64,000 nucleotides of DNA, taken from contig NZ_JABFMP010000008.1 in assembly GCF_013359595.1 (NCBI RefSeq), positions 124,001-188,000 on the forward strand, in the 5' to 3' direction. A model generated the notes under the pieces. That model was not told the origin of the DNA. It did not search any database and worked only from the letters and a program-made list of their open reading frames with translations. Position numbers and translations under genes: made by a program. Positions 56,752 through 64,000 of the stretch are shown here, piece after piece. How positions within the stretch are numbered: position 1 is the stretch's first letter; each line of letters opens with the position of its first letter. The DNA comes from Pseudomonas sp. C1C7. Its GTDB lineage: Bacteria; Pseudomonadota; Gammaproteobacteria; Pseudomonadales; Pseudomonadaceae.

Positions 56752-57384
56752 TCAGAACGGCTCGTTGCCGCGACGGCGGAACCAGCCGGTCAACGACAGG
56801 CGCTCACGGGTCGCCGGCAGGACTTCGTGGGGAACGTCGCCGGACAGGAACACCACCAGGCAGCCTCCGGTCGGCAGCACATCGTGTTGCGTGTCCTCGT
56901 CCAGGTACATGCGCAGCTGACCACCATGCTCCGGCAGCCAGTCGTCGTTGAGGTAGACCACCGCCGACACCGCGCGCCGGTCGTCATCGCGGAAACGATC
57001 GACGTGCTTGAGGTAGAACGCGCCGGGCGGATACATCGCGAAGTGGCACTCGAAGTCTTCCAGGCCCAGGAACAGATGACGGTTCATCGCTTCGCGCAGG
57101 CTGTCCATCAGGTTCAGGTAGCTGTCGCAGGACTCGGCCTGGCCCGGATCGATCCACTGAATGTGATCGCCGCGAATGCCTTCGCGGATTTCCGTGGATG
57201 CGCCGCGCCCGACTCCGGCCGGCGCCAGTTCGCCCTCGGCACTGCGTTTACGGCACTCGGCCGCCAGCGCGCGGGTCAAATCCGCAGGCAGGAAAATATT
57301 TTGCCGGGACCAGCCATGTGCAGCCAGGTCATCGACGATTCGTAACAGCAATGGGTGATCAGAAGGTATTTGCATGGCGCGCAT
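56752..57384 (-). CDS. 2OG-Fe(II) dioxygenase
   Basis: Probable 2-oxoglutarate/Fe(II) oxygenase of about 210 residues. The iron triad is HVDRF (H-x-D) and the later PHEV histidine; the 2OG-binding arginine is in ATRERLSLTGWF. Closest fold is the PKHD/prolyl-4-hydroxylase type. Substrate unknown. The ATG at 57384 has CAGGAAT upstream; the ATG at 57375 is a second option. The long frame to 58251 is antisense to the DUF2059 gene and rejected. Confidence 0.88.
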   Translation of the reverse strand: MRAMQIPSDHPLLLRIVDDLAAHGWSRQNIFLPADLTRALAAECRKRSAEGELAPAGVGRGASTEIREGIRGDHIQWIDPGQAESCDSYLNLMDSLREAMNRHLFLGLEDFECHFAMYPPGAFYLKHVDRFRDDDRRAVSAVVYLNDDWLPEHGGQLRMYLDEDTQHDVLPTGGCLVVFLSGDVPHEVLPATRERLSLTGWFRRRGNEPF

Positions 57385-57492
57385 AGTATTCCTGCGCCTG
57401 AAAATCCGACAGAGCCACGCGGCGGGTTGATACGAATTCTCGACAAGTCCGTATGCCACACGGAGAATAGTCGCCTGCTGACAGGAGTCCCT

Positions 57493-58245
57493 ATGCGCCG
57501 TTTGCTTTTCTCTCTGCTGATGTTCTGCGTTTTGCCCGCCTGGGCAGACAGCCACGACCAGTTGTACAAGGTCGCAGGCTGGCCGGAACAACGCGCGCAT
57601 TTCAACGACGCCCTCTCCGCCGCCCAGCAACGCTATCAAAGCAGCCTGCCGCCGGCGGTGTTCCAGGCCCTGGTCAACAACAGCAATCAGCGCTTCGACC
57701 CCAAGGCCGTCGATCAACGCGCCGAAACGCAACTGCGCAAGAATCTCGCCGATCCGAAACCTGCCCTGGCGTTTTTTCAGTCCCCGCTGGGCAAGAAGAT
57801 CGTTGCCGCCGAGTTGCTGGCGACTCGCCGCGACCAGCTGGCGAAAAACGCCAAGGGCCTGCCGAAGATGACCGCCAGCGACAGCCGTCTGCTGATCATC
57901 GGCCACCTGGCCCAGGCATTGCCGGCGCGTGAAGCCGGTGCCGAAGTCAGCCTGGCGATTGCCGGCGTGGCCGCTGACAGCTTGAGCTCGATGATTCCGG
58001 GCTTGCTGGGTGGGGGACAGGCTCAGGGTATGCTCAACGGGCAGCGACAGCGTTTGATGGACCAGATCGGCAGCGATCTGAACAACACCCTGTTGTATGT
58101 CTATCGCGACCTGAGTGATGAAGAGCTGGAAGAATTCGCCACCTTTGCCGAGTCGGCGGAGGGCAAGGCTTACTATCAGGCGGCGTTGGCGGCGATTCGG
58201 GCGGGGTTGGCGGTGGGGCAGAGCAACTCGAACCTTTCCCAGTAA
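57493..58245 (+). CDS. DUF2059 exported protein
   Basis: 250 residues, signal peptide about 1-18 (RRLLFSLLMFCVLPAWA), then helical DUF2059-like segments. The ATG at 57493 follows CAGGAG. Its stop codon TAA at 58243-58245 lies inside the left arm of a REP pair, so the repeat may have been inserted at the gene end or evolved with it. Divergent from the 2OG oxygenase. Function unknown. Confidence 0.82.
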   Translation: MRRLLFSLLMFCVLPAWADSHDQLYKVAGWPEQRAHFNDALSAAQQRYQSSLPPAVFQALVNNSNQRFDPKAVDQRAETQLRKNLADPKPALAFFQSPLGKKIVAAELLATRRDQLAKNAKGLPKMTASDSRLLIIGHLAQALPAREAGAEVSLAIAGVAADSLSSMIPGLLGGGQAQGMLNGQRQRLMDQIGSDLNNTLLYVYRDLSDEELEEFATFAESAEGKAYYQAALAAIRAGLAVGQSNSNLSQ

Positions 58246-58330
58246 GATCAAAAGATCGCAGCCTTCGGCAGCTCCTACAGTGATCGCCTACTCCTGTAGG
58301 AGCTGCCGAAGGCTGCGATCTTTTGATCTT
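58244..58330. repeat. REP pair (GATCGCAGCC type), perfect 37-base arms
   Basis: Arms at 58244-58280 and 58294-58330 are exact complements. The left arm shares two bases with the stop codon of the DUF2059 gene. Convergent junction; the right arm ends two bases before the hydrolase gene end at 58333. Confidence 0.95.
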
Positions 58331-58332
58331 GC

Positions 58333-59280
58333 CTACACATTCCTGCCCTTGATCCGCTTGCTCAAAAACCCGAAATACTCCCCCCGCAACACCGGCACTT
58401 CATTGGCCAGGTGATGCCGCGCCTCGGGCAGCATCAACACTTGTGGCCGGTCGAACTTGGCCCTGAGCACTTCAAGATTGTGCTGCCAATCCACCGTCAT
58501 ATCCGCCTGCCCCTGCACCACCAACGGCCGCCGAGGGCTGGAGGGAGCGGCTTCGACGCGCTTGATCCAGCGCGCCAACGCCCCCACCCACGCCGTCGGC
58601 AGTCGCAGCGGTTGCAGAGGATCGGCCTGCAGAAACGGCAGAAAATCCGGATCGTTGGTGTTTTCGCTGAAGCGCCGGCCAATGGCTTTGACGAAGGGCC
58701 TGAGCAGGTAATAACTGAGCTGCGACCAGGCCCACGAGCGTGGCCGCACCAGCGGTGCCAACAGGATCACCTGCCCCTGGGCCGGGCTGTCCGTCCCCGC
58801 GTGCAACACATGATCGATGACAATCGCCCCGCCAGTGCTCTGTCCACATAGATGCCACGGCTGCGGCAGATCCAGGGACCGCGCCTCGGCGAACAATCCC
58901 TGCAAACTGTCCTGATACTCGGCGAAATCCCTGATGCTCGCCCGCTCGCCACTGGACAGCCCATGCCCCGGCAGATCACAGGCAATCACCGCAAAGTCCT
59001 GGTCCAGCGCCCACTCGATCACATGCCGATAGAGACCGGTGTGATCGTAGAAACCGTGGATGAGAAACAGCGTCGCCTTCGGCCGCTCGGGCAACCAGAC
59101 CTGGCTGACCAGCTCGTAACCGTCGACCTCGAAGCGCCCCAGCCGGCTATTGACGTTGCGCGATGAAAAATCCAGCCCGTAAAACCGCTGATAGGCCTGC
59201 GCCTGGGCAGTCAGCGGCCACCCCTCGGCCAGGGGCCTGAGGCTGGCGCGCAGTTGATCAGGGTCGAAGGTGGCAGACAT
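58333..59280 (-). CDS. Alpha/beta hydrolase, monoacylglycerol lipase-like
   Basis: 315 residues, Hydrolase_4 type. FLIHGFYDHTGLYRHVIEWAL is the family N-terminus. The nucleophile is the serine in LCGQSTGG, the acid lies in VVQGQADMTVDW, and the histidine is in LPEARHHLANE. Probably a lysophospholipase or lipid esterase of the cytoplasm, as no signal peptide is seen. Divergent from the DUF6436 gene. Confidence 0.9.
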   Translation of the reverse strand: MSATFDPDQLRASLRPLAEGWPLTAQAQAYQRFYGLDFSSRNVNSRLGRFEVDGYELVSQVWLPERPKATLFLIHGFYDHTGLYRHVIEWALDQDFAVIACDLPGHGLSSGERASIRDFAEYQDSLQGLFAEARSLDLPQPWHLCGQSTGGAIVIDHVLHAGTDSPAQGQVILLAPLVRPRSWAWSQLSYYLLRPFVKAIGRRFSENTNDPDFLPFLQADPLQPLRLPTAWVGALARWIKRVEAAPSSPRRPLVVQGQADMTVDWQHNLEVLRAKFDRPQVLMLPEARHHLANEVPVLRGEYFGFLSKRIKGRNV

Positions 59281-59377
59281 GGGGCGATTCCAGGGCGCAA
59301 AACGGACTTGATTGAGCTGCGATATTCATCTGTCGCGGCAAGCATGGCAAGCTAGCCGACCTTCGAGGATTGAACCC

Positions 59378-59959
59378 ATGCGATCGCCCCTGCGCGCCAC
59401 CCTGCTTATCAGCCTGCTTGCCCTGGTGTGCGCCGGTGTCCTGTGGGCGGCTTATGACTGGTTTCAGGGGCGTTACCTGCGCGCGTTCAGCGAACACACG
59501 GCGCTGTTCTCCGGCGACCCGCTGCGCCTGCCCGACACCCTCGCCGGCCCCGGCGCGATCCGCCTGGTGCACTTCTGGGATCCGGCCTGCCCGTGCAACG
59601 TCGGCAATCAACAGCACCTGAGTGAACTGGTCGAGCAATACGGCCCGCAAGGCGTCGAGTTCTATTCGGTGCAGAAACCCGGCAGCCACGGTGCATTGCC
59701 GAGTACCTTGAGCAACCTGAAAACCCTCAACGTGCTACCCGGCTCCGAGCAGGTCCCCGCCAGCCCCGCCGTGGCGATCTGGGACCGCAGCGGCAAGCTG
59801 GCGTACTTCGGCCCGTACAGCGAAGGCCTGACCTGCAATTCCAGCAACAGCTTTATCGAGCCGATCCTCAAGGCGCTGAAAGAAGACCGCCCGGTGAGTG
59901 CCACGCACACACTGGCGGTGGGGTGTTACTGCCCCTGGCCGGTGGATACCGCTCGTTAG
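59378..59959 (+). CDS. Thioredoxin-fold exported protein with CxC motifs (DUF6436-like)
   Basis: 193 residues. N-terminal membrane anchor/signal (about 8-25, ATLLISLLALVCAGVLWAAY), then a thioredoxin-like fold with the active-site position HFWDPACPCNVGN, a CPC (Cys71, Cys73) instead of CxxC. A second CxC (Cys183, Cys185) ends the chain in CYCPWPVDTAR. SPAVAIWDRSGKLAYFGPY is the usual cis-proline side. The start follows GAGGA. A periplasmic redox or metal role (copper, haem) is inference. Confidence 0.85.
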   Translation: MRSPLRATLLISLLALVCAGVLWAAYDWFQGRYLRAFSEHTALFSGDPLRLPDTLAGPGAIRLVHFWDPACPCNVGNQQHLSELVEQYGPQGVEFYSVQKPGSHGALPSTLSNLKTLNVLPGSEQVPASPAVAIWDRSGKLAYFGPYSEGLTCNSSNSFIEPILKALKEDRPVSATHTLAVGCYCPWPVDTAR

Positions 59960-60071
59960 AGCAATATGCCGCAAAACGAATCCCTCCTACGGGCGATGCA
60001 GCCCTCGCGTACTCCGTGTTAAACAGTGGCTTCAGGGAACAGCTGCCACCCCATAACAACAAGGAGTCACC

Positions 60072-62483
60072 ATGAAACGTAGCCTGACCGTTCTCGGATT
60101 GCTGATCGCCGCGCTCGCCGCAGGAGCCGGCGGATACCTCTACAGCAAGCAACCGACACGTCAGGGCATGGTGGAACTGCAACACCTGCAAGGCTCGGTC
60201 ACCGTGCGCTACGACGAGCGCGGCGTGCCGCACATCCGCGCCGAAAACGAACCCGACCTGTATCGCGCCCTGGGCTACGTCCACGCCCAGGACCGACTGT
60301 TCCAGATGGAAGTGTTGCGACGCCTGGCCCGTGGCGAGCTGGCCGAAGTGCTCGGCCCGAAACTGCTGGATACCGACAAGCTGATGCGCAGCCTGCGCAT
60401 CCGTGAACGCGCCGAAACCTACCTGGCGAATCTGGACAGGAACTCCCCCACCTTCATCGCCATGCAGGCCTATCTGGATGGCATCAACCAGTATCAGGAC
60501 AGCCACGCCAAGCCCATGGAGTTCGATGTGCTGGGCATTCCCAAACGTCCGTTCACCGCACAGGACACCATCAGCATCGCCGGCTACATGGCCTACAGCT
60601 TTGCCGCGGCCTTCCGTACCGAACCGCTGCTGACCTTCGTGCGTGATCAACTGGGCGCCGATTACCTGAGCGTTTTCGATCTCGATTGGCAACCCAAGGG
60701 CGTGCTGAGCAACCACGACAGCACTACCGCGCCTGCGCTGGCCAGTGTCGACTGGAAAGACCTCAACGCCCTCGCCCGCCTGAGCGAACAGGCCCTGGCC
60801 GACAATGGACTGCCGCAGTTCGAGGGCAGCAACGCCTGGGCTGTTTCCGGCAGCCGCACCAAAAGCGGCAAGCCGCTGCTGGCGGGCGACCCGCATATCC
60901 GCTTCTCCGCGCCGTCGGTGTGGTACGAGGCGCACCTCACCTCGCCCGGCTTCGAACTCTATGGGCACTATCAATCGCTGATGCCGTTCGCCTCGCTGGG
61001 CATGAACCGGGATTTCGGCTGGAGCATCACCATGTTCCAGAACGACGACCTCGATCTGATCGCCGAGAAGGTCAACCCCGACAATCCGAATCAGGTCTGG
61101 TATCGCGGCAAATGGGTCGACATGGTGACCAGCGAACAGCAGATTGCGGTCAAGGGACAGGCCCCGGTGACCCTGGTGTTGCGCCAGTCGCCCCACGGTC
61201 CGATCGTCAACGATGCGCTGGGCAACAGCGTCGGCAAGACGCCGATCGCCATGTGGTGGGCGTTTCTCGAAACCCAGAACCCGATTCTTGAAGGCTTCTA
61301 CCAGCTCAACCGCGCCGACACCCTGGTCAAGGCCAGAACCGCCGCCGCAAAGATCCAGGCACCCGGCCTGAACGTGGTCTGGGCCAACGCCAAGGGCGAC
61401 ATCGGCTGGTGGGCCGCGGCACAACTGCCCAAGCGCCCGGCAGGTGTGCGCCCCTGGTTCATCCTCGACGGCAGCACCGGCGACGCCGACAAGGACGGCT
61501 TCTACCCGTTCAGCGCCAACCCCCAGGAAGAAAATCCGGCGCGGGGCTACATCGTCTCGGCCAACTTCCAGCCGGTGTCGCCGACGGGCATCGAGATCCC
61601 CGGTTATTACAACCTCGCCGACCGTGGCCAGCAGCTCAACCATCAGCTGGGCGACAAGAACGTCAAATGGAATCTGGAGTCCAGCCAGGGGCTGCAACTG
61701 GGCACCACCACCGGCTACGGCCCGCGGTTGCTGGCACCGTTGATTCCGGTGCTGCGCAGCGTGGTCAGTGATCCCGCCGAACTGAAGCTGGTGGAACAAC
61801 TGGCGATCTGGAAAGGCGATTACCCGCTCGATTCGGTCAACGCCACGGTGTTCAACCAGTTCCAGTTCAATCTCGCCGACTCGGCGATGCACGATGAATT
61901 GGGCGATCAGTTTTTCGAAACCCTGCTCTCGACTCGGGTGATCGATGCCGCACTGCCGAGGCTGGCGGCCAACCCGGACTCCCCTTGGTGGGACAACCGC
62001 AACACCCTCGGCAAGGAAACCCGTGCCGATATCGTCAAGGCGGCCTGGCAGGCGAGCATCGCCCACCTCAAGAACACCCTCGGCGCGGACTTCACGCAAT
62101 GGCAGTGGAGCAAGGCGCACACCCTGACCCACGGCCATCCGCTGGGCCAGCAAAAGCCGCTGGACCGGCTGTTCAACGTCGGCCCCTTCGCCGCACCCGG
62201 CAGCCATGAAGTGCCGAACAACCTCTCGGCGAAAATCGGCCCGGCGCCCTGGCCGGTGACCTACGGCCCATCGACCCGACGCCTGATCGACTTCGCCGAC
62301 CCGACCCACAGCCTGACCGTCAATCCGGTAGGTCAGAGCGGCGTGCTGTTCGACCGTCACTATGACGATCAGGCGGAGGCGTATATCGAGGGGGTTTATT
62401 TCCAGGCGCATCTGAATGATGAAGAGGTGACGGCGAATACGCGCAGTACGTTGAAGCTGTTGCCGTCGCGGTCCGGGCAGTAG
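60072..62483 (+). CDS. Penicillin acylase family protein, AHL acylase HacB/QuiP type
   Basis: 803-residue periplasmic Ntn hydrolase. Signal peptide, then alpha subunit up to about residue 240, a spacer, and the beta subunit starting at Ser253 in EGSNAWAVSGSRT, the self-cleavage site and nucleophile. GDPHIRFSAPSVWYEAHL and further motifs are typical. By memory the place in the chromosome matches the PAO1 acylase PA0305 (HacB), which cleaves acyl-homoserine lactones, so quorum quenching is plausible. Penicillin hydrolysis is also known in the family. Confidence 0.9.
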   Translation: MKRSLTVLGLLIAALAAGAGGYLYSKQPTRQGMVELQHLQGSVTVRYDERGVPHIRAENEPDLYRALGYVHAQDRLFQMEVLRRLARGELAEVLGPKLLDTDKLMRSLRIRERAETYLANLDRNSPTFIAMQAYLDGINQYQDSHAKPMEFDVLGIPKRPFTAQDTISIAGYMAYSFAAAFRTEPLLTFVRDQLGADYLSVFDLDWQPKGVLSNHDSTTAPALASVDWKDLNALARLSEQALADNGLPQFEGSNAWAVSGSRTKSGKPLLAGDPHIRFSAPSVWYEAHLTSPGFELYGHYQSLMPFASLGMNRDFGWSITMFQNDDLDLIAEKVNPDNPNQVWYRGKWVDMVTSEQQIAVKGQAPVTLVLRQSPHGPIVNDALGNSVGKTPIAMWWAFLETQNPILEGFYQLNRADTLVKARTAAAKIQAPGLNVVWANAKGDIGWWAAAQLPKRPAGVRPWFILDGSTGDADKDGFYPFSANPQEENPARGYIVSANFQPVSPTGIEIPGYYNLADRGQQLNHQLGDKNVKWNLESSQGLQLGTTTGYGPRLLAPLIPVLRSVVSDPAELKLVEQLAIWKGDYPLDSVNATVFNQFQFNLADSAMHDELGDQFFETLLSTRVIDAALPRLAANPDSPWWDNRNTLGKETRADIVKAAWQASIAHLKNTLGADFTQWQWSKAHTLTHGHPLGQQKPLDRLFNVGPFAAPGSHEVPNNLSAKIGPAPWPVTYGPSTRRLIDFADPTHSLTVNPVGQSGVLFDRHYDDQAEAYIEGVYFQAHLNDEEVTANTRSTLKLLPSRSGQ

Positions 62484-62502
62484 GTTTTCGTTGCCTGGAC
62501 TG

Positions 62503-62584
62503 GCCTCTTCGCGGGCAAGCCTCGCTCCTACAAACATCGCATCGTTCGAACCTGTAGGAGCAAGGCTTGCCCGCGAAGAGGCCC
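62503..62584. repeat. REP pair (GCGGGCAAGCC type) after the acylase gene
   Basis: Arms GGCCTCTTCGCGGGCAAGCC and complement with one mismatch (GCAAGGC against GCCTCGC). Convergent junction. Confidence 0.9.
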
Positions 62585-62601
62585 GCACAGGCAATCCAGT
62601 G

Positions 62602-63507
62602 CTAGATCCCGCGCCGCACCCGCCCTGGCGCCTCGCCGTAGATTTCCTTGAATTTCTTGCTGAACGCCGCCTGGGATTGATACCCCACCTGCACTGCGAT
62701 ATCGCTCAGCCCCAGATGCGACTGGTTCAGCAGATTGAAGGCAAGCTCCATCCGCACCTGGGTCAGCAGCACCCAGGGCGAAACGCCGGCCACCCGCACG
62801 AAAGCGCGCATGAAGGTGGCGCGGGACATGTTCGCCGTTTCTGCCAGGCTGTCGATGGTCCAGTCATGGGCGAGGTCCGCCAGCATCGCCTGCCACACCC
62901 GCCCCAGACGTTTGTCACCAAGCAACGCCAGCGTGCCGCTGTCCTGACCATGGTTCGCCAGGTGCGCGCGAAGAATCAGGGTAAACAGGGACTGGGACAG
63001 GCTATCGAGCAAAAATGCCGCGCCCACTTGATCGCCATCAGCCTCACGGCGCAGGAGGTCGACCACCGCCGGCAACGGCCCGTTGGCCGGCAAGGCGCCG
63101 CTGGGAATGACCAGGTATTGCGGCAACGCCGCAAACAGCACGGACGCGCGATTGAAGTGAAAACTGCCGCAGAGCATGTCCAGGTCCGTGCTCGCGCCGC
63201 CGATGCGATGCAAGGGCAATACACCAGTGGTGATCCGCTGCGGCGTCATCGGCGCAACGGTTTTGCCGGGGCTGTGAAGCACATGCGGAGTACCACCAGG
63301 CAACAGCAGAATGTCGCCGGCACGCATCGGCAAACGTTGACCGTCGGGAAACTCCACGCGACATTCCCCCGCCAGCACGATGTGATACGGCGCCTTCCCC
63401 ATGGCCCCCTGTTCATGCTCAAGGGCCCAATCGCCCTGGAACTGGCAGCGCAAATCCAGGCTGCCACGGACGTTCGCCAGGGTGATGAGCTTATCGATCG
63501 GATTCAT
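62602..63507 (-). CDS. rclR: AraC-family regulator, RclR-like
   Basis: 301 residues from the ATG at 63507. A TTG start nine codons upstream is less likely. An AraC cupin-type sensor domain is followed by two helix-turn-helices (IDSLAETANMSRATFMRAF, LSDIAVQVGYQSQAAFSKKF). Cys21 in LDLRCQFQGDW is in the same place as the redox Cys21 of E. coli RclR, and Cys113 in MLCGSFHF aligns with RclR Cys89. These two form the oxidant switch for hypochlorous acid. Divergent from an RclC-like gene, so this pair likely answers reactive chlorine. Confidence 0.85.
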   Translation of the reverse strand: MNPIDKLITLANVRGSLDLRCQFQGDWALEHEQGAMGKAPYHIVLAGECRVEFPDGQRLPMRAGDILLLPGGTPHVLHSPGKTVAPMTPQRITTGVLPLHRIGGASTDLDMLCGSFHFNRASVLFAALPQYLVIPSGALPANGPLPAVVDLLRREADGDQVGAAFLLDSLSQSLFTLILRAHLANHGQDSGTLALLGDKRLGRVWQAMLADLAHDWTIDSLAETANMSRATFMRAFVRVAGVSPWVLLTQVRMELAFNLLNQSHLGLSDIAVQVGYQSQAAFSKKFKEIYGEAPGRVRRGI

Positions 63508-63688
63508 GTGTACGCATCGAGAGAAGTCCGCCAACGATAGACGCCGGCGATTAATGTCTGGTTAACACCTTAGCCGACACCCCCGAAACCAGGTTGAGAC
63601 GATCGCACAATAACTTGAGCGCGATGCACAAAAGCCGCGCCCCGCAAAACTCCAGACTGGCCGCACATTCAACGTTCTGGAGAAAACC

Positions 63689-64000
63689 ATGTTTCAGTCC
63701 TTCAACGCCGCGCTGCGGCAAATCGGCAAGCTCGACTCCCTTGGCGTTCATCTCATGCGCCTGGGGATCGCCGTGGTGTTCCTGTGGATCGGCGCGCTCA
63801 AGTTCGTGCCCTACGAAGCGGACAGCATCACCCCGTTTGTCGCCAACAGCCCGGTCATGTCGTTCTTCTACGAACACCCGCAAGACTACAAGGCACACCT
63901 GACCCACGAAGGTGAACTCAACCCGCAGAAGCGTGCCTGGCAGACCGCCAACAACACCTACGGCTTTTCCGATGGCCTGGGCATGGTGGAAATCCTGATC
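63689..64000 (+). CDS. rclC: DUF417/YkgB family membrane protein, RclC-like, 5' part
   Basis: Only the first 104 codons are in the window; the frame is open to the end. The ATG follows TGGAGA. First membrane segment about 22-38 (LMRLGIAVVFLWIGALKF), then SITPFVANSPVMSFFYEHP, typical of DUF417 proteins. E. coli RclC has this domain and is part of the RclABC defence against reactive chlorine. The divergent RclR-like gene supports this naming. Whether rclA or rclB follow is beyond the window. Confidence 0.85.
   Translation, partial: MFQSFNAALRQIGKLDSLGVHLMRLGIAVVFLWIGALKFVPYEADSITPFVANSPVMSFFYEHPQDYKAHLTHEGELNPQKRAWQTANNTYGFSDGLGMVEILI

Noticed and set aside
57385..58251. N-terminal extension of the 2OG oxygenase frame
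   Set aside because: Antisense to the DUF2059 gene; the ATG at 57384 has a ribosome site.
59868..62594. 908-codon minus frame opposite the acylase gene
   Set aside because: Antisense shadow that runs through repeats and other gene ends.

Overview
The window looks like chromosomal DNA of a fluorescent Pseudomonas (P. fluorescens/P. koreensis type). Supporting signs are high GC, an RpoH/FtsX/FtsE/FtsY block, a PtsP/RppH block, phosphorylcholine phosphatase, and many REP palindromes of the classic Pseudomonas type. From memory, the gene content and order follow the P. aeruginosa PAO1 stretch from about PA0378 (mtgA) to PA0305 (AHL acylase), with insertions. I see no rRNA, tRNA, CRISPR array, prophage or insertion sequence.

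Layout. 1-5 kb: 3' end of mtgA, heat-shock sigma factor rpoH, and the overlapping ftsY-ftsE-ftsX operon. 5-12 kb: two M16 peptidase-like genes, rsmD, a YheT-type hydrolase, an AraC regulator, sulfurtransferase sseA and a TetR regulator. 12-16 kb: a likely alcohol/aldehyde oxidation cluster made of a coniferyl-aldehyde-type dehydrogenase, a Tat-exported small subunit and a GMC flavoenzyme carrying an Fe-S cysteine motif. 16-27 kb: coaD, a YfhL-type ferredoxin, mutM, an HDOD protein, rlmI, an MFS exporter, ilvD, phosphorylcholine phosphatase, a cystine symporter and folA.

27-39 kb is the most accessory-looking part. It holds a two-gene membrane/GTPase module (DUF2868 plus DUF3482), a phosphonate cassette (PhnZ-like HD oxygenase, binding protein, fused permease, ATPase, LysR regulator), and a divergent CadA-type metal ATPase with its MerR-type regulator. 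39-49 kb returns to core genes: thyA, lgt, a TauE/SafE permease, an NRDE protein, ptsP, rppH, a HAD phosphatase, ilvA and rpiA. 49-64 kb has two SdiA-regulated-family paralogues, a FAH-family hydrolase, a D-2-hydroxyglutarate dehydrogenase-like gene divergent from serA, several small exported proteins, a TudS-like DUF523 protein, a 2OG-Fe(II) oxygenase, a monoacylglycerol lipase-like hydrolase, a penicillin/AHL acylase, and an RclR-like regulator divergent from an RclC-like DUF417 gene cut by the window end.

Palindromic REP pairs occupy 11 of the 14 convergent gene junctions and no divergent promoter region apart from one lone half element. The best candidates for new biology are the DUF2868/DUF3482 module, the PhnZ cassette without PhnY, the Fe-S GMC enzyme without a cytochrome subunit, and the RclR/RclC pair.
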